From assembly GCA_022009855.1 (NCBI GenBank), contig CP091727.1, positions 4,092,001 through 4,156,000 of the forward strand: a stretch of 64,000 nt of DNA, read 5' to 3'. This stretch comes from Lentisphaeria bacterium (GTDB lineage: Bacteria > Verrucomicrobiota > Lentisphaeria > Victivallales > Victivallaceae). The position numbers and the translations under genes were made by a program. The notes beneath the pieces are model-generated. The model made no database searches and was not told the origin of the DNA. It saw only the letters and a program-made list of their open reading frames with translations. Below are positions 60,809 through 64,000 of the stretch, piece by piece. Positions within the stretch are counted from its first letter, which is position 1, and each line of letters starts with the position of its first letter.

Positions 60809-60837
60809 TTGAAAAACTTTAAGATGCGTTCTATGAT
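60809..60837 (+). promoter_or_regulatory. Sigma-70-type promoter of the AraC gene
   Basis: TTGAAA (60809-60814), 17 bases, TATGAT (60832-60837), 11 bases before ATG 60849. On the opposite strand the GRE operon has TATACT but no good -35 box, as expected if it needs an activator. Confidence 0.5.
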
Positions 60838-60848
60838 AATAACGGATT

Positions 60849-61652
60849 ATGAACACATTGAGGAACAATCTTCTGCCATTGAGCAACTGTCTTCAGCTGG
60901 AATTCCGTAATTTTTTCTATGGAACCAGTTGCGGCAAATTCATCACGGAATATCCCTACGCAAGGCTTCTCTTCTCCTTCGGGAGCCGGGGCGAGACCGT
61001 GCTGGAGGACGAGGCGGGCGCGGTGGTGTTCCGGCGCGGCATGTGGCTTTTAATTCCGCCGTTTCGCCGTGTCCGTCACTTTCACGAGGAGAGTACACAT
61101 CTGTCGATCCACTTCAGCTTTTCTGTATTGCGCGGCACCGAATTGCTCGCCGGGCGTCCGCTCCTCTGCGGGGAAGAGCCGGAACTGGCACCGCTTGCGG
61201 CGTCGCTGATCGATCCCGCCGCAGGCTCCCTTACGTTCCTCAACGGGGTCCAGCTGTTTTGCCGCCGGGTATTGTTTGAGGCTCTTCGCGATGAATTCAC
61301 TGAACTGGAACAGGTCTATTCCCGATTTGTCCGCTATGCCGCATTGACAGACTATCTGCACCGGAATCTCAAATTCCATACTTCCGTGACGGAGATGGCT
61401 CAGGTGATGAACATGGGGGTTCAGAGTTTTGCCAGACGTTTCTCCGCAGACACCGGCATTTCTCCGCGAAAGTTTTTTCGAACGCATTCTCGCCGAACAC
61501 GCGGTTCGGCTGCTTACCGGCACTGACATGTCCGTCAAGGAGATAGCCGGAGAGATGGGGTTTGACAACGAATATTATTTCTCCCGCTTTTTCAAACGGC
61601 ATCTGGGGCTGCCGCCGGGGAGTTCCGGCATCGGATGACACGGATCATGTAG
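60849..61652 (+). CDS. AraC-family regulator; two frame breaks
   Basis: An extra T in T6 61473-61478 and a missing G in G4 61617-61620 are corrected to give 267 residues ending PPGEFRHR. The sensor domain has YARLLFSFGSRGETVLED and RGMWLLIPPFRRVRHFH. The DNA-binding part shows VTEMAQVMNMGVQSFARRFS and VKEIAGEMGFDNEYYFSRFFKRHLG. It is divergent from the GRE-activase-pseudopilin-GH5 operon, with 139 bases between starts, and is its likely activator. Confidence 0.87.
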
Positions 61653-61792
61653 CCGCAGCGGTATTGCGGGGAAACGCATTCGAGTGCCTGTATTCTCATG
61701 AGACGGGAGTCGGCGGCGTGTCTTCTGCGCCAGCCGGCGGAAAAACAGGCGGATTGACGTGTGAAAAGATCGTCAGGAAATCGGGGAATCGC

Positions 61793-61821
61793 TTGCAAAC
61801 TCCCCGAAGGAAGGGTACTGT
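61793..61821 (+). promoter_or_regulatory. Sigma-70-type promoter of the pyrophosphatase gene
   Basis: TTGCAA (61793-61798), 17 bases, TACTGT (61816-61821), about 68 bases before ATG 61889. Confidence 0.55.
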
Positions 61822-61888
61822 AAAAAGGAGGTGGAGACGGTCCGGATGGCACCATCCACTTTGAATGGGAAATACAGGGAGAAAAGCA

Positions 61889-63574
61889 ATGAGTTCCAGA
61901 GGGAATTCCGAATACCGGGTGCTGGTCAGCGGCCACCGCAACCCGGATATCGACAGCCTCGCTGCCGCAACTGCGCTGGCAGAACTGCGCCGCCGACAGG
62001 GGTATTCCAATATCGCCGCTCTCTGTCCGGGCGTGCTGCCGGAACGGGCGGCCGCGCTCTTTCGCCGCTTTCATCTCAAACCGCCGGTCGGATGCAACGA
62101 CGTCTATACGCGCATTCGTGATGTGATGGCGCCGGTTCCTGCGGTGCGTGCGGGCACGACGCTGCTCGACGCCGTCGGAATGCTGCGCGAATCGGGGCGC
62201 CCCCGGCTTCCCGTCGCCGACGGGGAGGGGCGCTTTCTCGGCATGCTCAGCAGTCTGGCCCTGCTTTCCGAACTGCTCGGCGTCGGCAGCGACAGCGGTA
62301 ACAGCCTTACCGGGCGGCGGATTCGCACGTCGCTCCGGCTGATCCAACGGGTGCTGGAGGCGGAGGAGCTGACCGGATTCGATCAGGATTCCCCACAGGA
62401 GTTCGAGGTTTACGTCGCGGCGATGAGTCTCGACAGCTTCGAGGAGCATCTGCCGCAGGGAAACAACCGGGAGCTCGCGGTGATCGTCGGCGACCGGCCG
62501 GAGATCCACCTGCGGGCGCTGAACCGCCGCCTGCGGCTGCTGATCGTCACCGGGAACCGTCCGGTGGAGCCGCTGATTCTGGAGAGCGCCGCGCGCGACG
62601 GGGTGTCGATCCTGCAGACAAAACTGGATTCCGCCTCGGTGATCCGTCGGTTGAAGTTCAGCGTGCCGGTGGAGTTCAGCCGGGTTCCGGTGCCGGAGCT
62701 GGTGCTTGCCCCGGAGGATCGTCTTCGGGATGTGAAAAGCCGGATTCTCAATCAGCCTGAGGATGTGGTTCCGGTGGTGGATGCTTCCGGGGTTTTTCGT
62801 GGAGCGGTCTTCAAGAGTGTCTGCAGCAGTCCGCCGCCGTTCCGCATGATCCTGGTCGATCACAACGAGCTCGACCAGAGTCTGCCCGGCGTGGAGGAGA
62901 TTCCGGTGATCGAAGTGGTCGATCATCATCGGATCGGCATGATGCCGACGGCGGTTCCGATCCGGTTTACCGGGGATGTAGTCGGCAGCACCTGTACGCT
63001 GGTGGCGTCGATGTACCGCAGCTCCGGGGAAAGTTTGGGTGCCGACATGGCGGGATTGCTGCTGGGCGGCATCGTGTCGGATACCCTGCTCCTGAAATCC
63101 CCCACCACCGCGGACCTTGACCGTCGCATGTGTGAATGGCTGGAGAAGGTTTCCGGTGTCACCGGAGCCGAGTTGATGGAGGAGCTGATGCGGATCGATT
63201 CTCCGCTGGCCTCCAAGTCCGCTTCTGAAGTGATCGGGCAGGACCGCAAGGATTACACCGAAGGCCGTTTCCACTTCGCCCTCGCGCAGGTGGAGGAGAG
63301 CAATCTGGAGTTACTCCATCAGCGGAAGGAGGAACTTCGCACCGAAATGAACCGTGTGATGGAGCGGGAGAAGCTCGATTTCTTCGGCTTGCTGGTGACC
63401 GACGCGGTGCGGGAGTCTTCGGAACTTCTGATGACCGGCTCCCCGGAGCTCCTCCGCAATCTGCCGTATGCCCGGCTCGGAGATGGTCTCTGGTCGCTGC
63501 CCGGCGTGCTCAGCCGCAAGAAGCAGCTGTTGCCGCAGGTGATTGCGGTCATTGCGGCGCTGGAGGGAAATTGA
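61889..63574 (+). CDS. Putative manganese-dependent inorganic pyrophosphatase, DHH-CBS-DRTGG type
   Basis: The product has 561 residues; AGGGAG precedes ATG 61889. The DHH-phosphoesterase N-terminus is SGHRNPDIDSLAAATALAEL (H-x-x-P-D-x-D-S metal motif). A pair of CBS domains surrounds an inserted DRTGG-like region (about residues 75-310). The second metal block is ILVDHNELDQS, then VVDHHRIG and a DHHA2 domain to the end. CBS-containing family II PPases are regulated by adenine nucleotides. No frame break. Confidence 0.9.
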   Translation: MSSRGNSEYRVLVSGHRNPDIDSLAAATALAELRRRQGYSNIAALCPGVLPERAAALFRRFHLKPPVGCNDVYTRIRDVMAPVPAVRAGTTLLDAVGMLRESGRPRLPVADGEGRFLGMLSSLALLSELLGVGSDSGNSLTGRRIRTSLRLIQRVLEAEELTGFDQDSPQEFEVYVAAMSLDSFEEHLPQGNNRELAVIVGDRPEIHLRALNRRLRLLIVTGNRPVEPLILESAARDGVSILQTKLDSASVIRRLKFSVPVEFSRVPVPELVLAPEDRLRDVKSRILNQPEDVVPVVDASGVFRGAVFKSVCSSPPPFRMILVDHNELDQSLPGVEEIPVIEVVDHHRIGMMPTAVPIRFTGDVVGSTCTLVASMYRSSGESLGADMAGLLLGGIVSDTLLLKSPTTADLDRRMCEWLEKVSGVTGAELMEELMRIDSPLASKSASEVIGQDRKDYTEGRFHFALAQVEESNLELLHQRKEELRTEMNRVMEREKLDFFGLLVTDAVRESSELLMTGSPELLRNLPYARLGDGLWSLPGVLSRKKQLLPQVIAVIAALEGN

Positions 63575-63584
63575 CGGAGGCGCA

Positions 63585-64000
63585 ATGGAAGCGGTTTCGT
63601 TTTCTCCGATCGGTTTTGTGCGGGGCGGCGGCCGCTACCCGCAGGAGGCGCCCCGGCAGAGTGTCTTCGCCCGGAACCGCGGTTTGGTGGAACTGCTGCC
63701 GGGGGAGGGAGTTTGAAACGGCGCTGGCTGATCTCGCCGGATTTGAACGGATCTGGCTGATCTTTCTCTTCGACCGTGCCGGAACCTGGAAGCCGATGGT
63801 CCGTCCGCCGGACGGTGCGGGAAGAAAGATCGGGCTCTTCGCCACCCGGTCGCCGCACCGACCGAACCCGATCGGAATCTCCGCCGTTGAACTGGAAAAG
63901 GTGGAAGGCCTGCGTCTCTTTATCCGCAACTTCGACCTGCTCGACGGTACGCCTGTGCTCGACATCAAGCCCTATATTCCGGCGGCCGACGCCTTTCCGG
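63585..64000 (+). CDS. TsaA/TrmO-family tRNA methyltransferase, 3' end outside the window; one frame break
   Basis: ATG 63585 follows CGGAGG and lies 10 bases after the pyrophosphatase stop. One extra G in G5 63701-63705 breaks the frame. The restored reading FSPIGFVRG, FERIWLIFLFDRAG and the hallmark RSPHRPNPIGIS identify the TsaA (VirR/YaeB) fold. TrmO uses SAM to N6-methylate t6A37 in tRNA-Thr. The gene continues past base 64000. Confidence 0.88.

Noticed and set aside
60437..60886. A separate 149-codon gene upstream of the glycyl radical enzyme
   Set aside because: Its middle part (from GTG 60709) continues the GRE N-terminus after correcting one base at 60562-60565; joined, the GRE reaches normal length.
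1..64000. CRISPR arrays, IS elements, integrases, phage genes or rRNA
   Set aside because: No regular spaced repeats, transposase or integrase frames, terminal inverted repeats or rRNA segments were seen.

Overview
The window looks like a chromosomal segment of a Lentisphaerota bacterium close to Victivallis (PVC superphylum). The indications are GC-rich coding DNA, prepilin-like proteins with an FTLIELL signal and a C-terminal DG motif placed next to secreted glycosidases, many AraC/LacI regulators beside glycoside hydrolases, and a MurA with Asp in place of the catalytic Cys as in Chlamydiae. The assignment is an inference from gene content; there is no rRNA here. Coding is dense on both strands, and many genes overlap by ATGA or GTGA.

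A technical point governs the annotation. About 48 single-base frame breaks interrupt otherwise normal genes, nearly all at mononucleotide runs and in both directions. In every multi-break gene the corrected length returns to a whole number of codons and to the family's normal length. I read this as homopolymer error in the consensus, so each broken gene is given as one CDS with break positions in its entry.

Layout. 1-7509: membrane proteins of unknown role, then a carbohydrate locus (LacI regulator with a palindromic operator, pseudopilin, a large CBM-glycosidase-CBM protein, SGNH hydrolase). 7999-10354: secreted repeat protein. 10821-16677: serine hydrolase, GH20, GH127 and its divergent AraC regulator. 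16850-20227: panD, two Flp-like pilins, a TMTC-like membrane protein and an alpha/beta hydrolase. 20201-23401: glycan assembly (GT2, FkbM methyltransferase, GT9). 23764: tRNA-His. 23967-28953: an RNA-repair regulon: RtcR (CARF plus sigma-54 activator domain) facing a canonical sigma-54 promoter that reads a Cys-rich mini-protein, a coiled-coil protein, then RtcA and RtcB. 28988-32201: cytidine-deaminase-like protein, initiator tRNA, KDPGal-type aldolase, KDG kinase and IclR regulator. 32308-36338: sulfite/nitrite reductase, XRE-cupin regulator, acyl-CoA ligase. 36448-42263: pyrR-pyrB-pyrC-M20 amidohydrolase-hemW-truA. 42278-43679: AraC and MarR regulators. 43871-48997: murA, UPF0104 flippase-like protein, MTHFR and DUF1015. 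49064-54903: two metallo-beta-lactamase-fold enzymes, GH36, EamA transporter and divergent AraC. 55116-61652: operon of glycyl radical enzyme, activase, pseudopilin and GH5-like glycosidase, with a divergent AraC. 61889-64000: DHH-CBS inorganic pyrophosphatase and a truncated TsaA/TrmO gene.

Together the genes describe a fermentative glycan degrader that captures and hydrolyses several polysaccharides under local regulators and feeds uronates through KDG kinase and aldolase, plus core pyrimidine, pantothenate, peptidoglycan and tRNA functions. The most interesting non-metabolic element is the extended sigma-54/RtcR RNA-repair locus.
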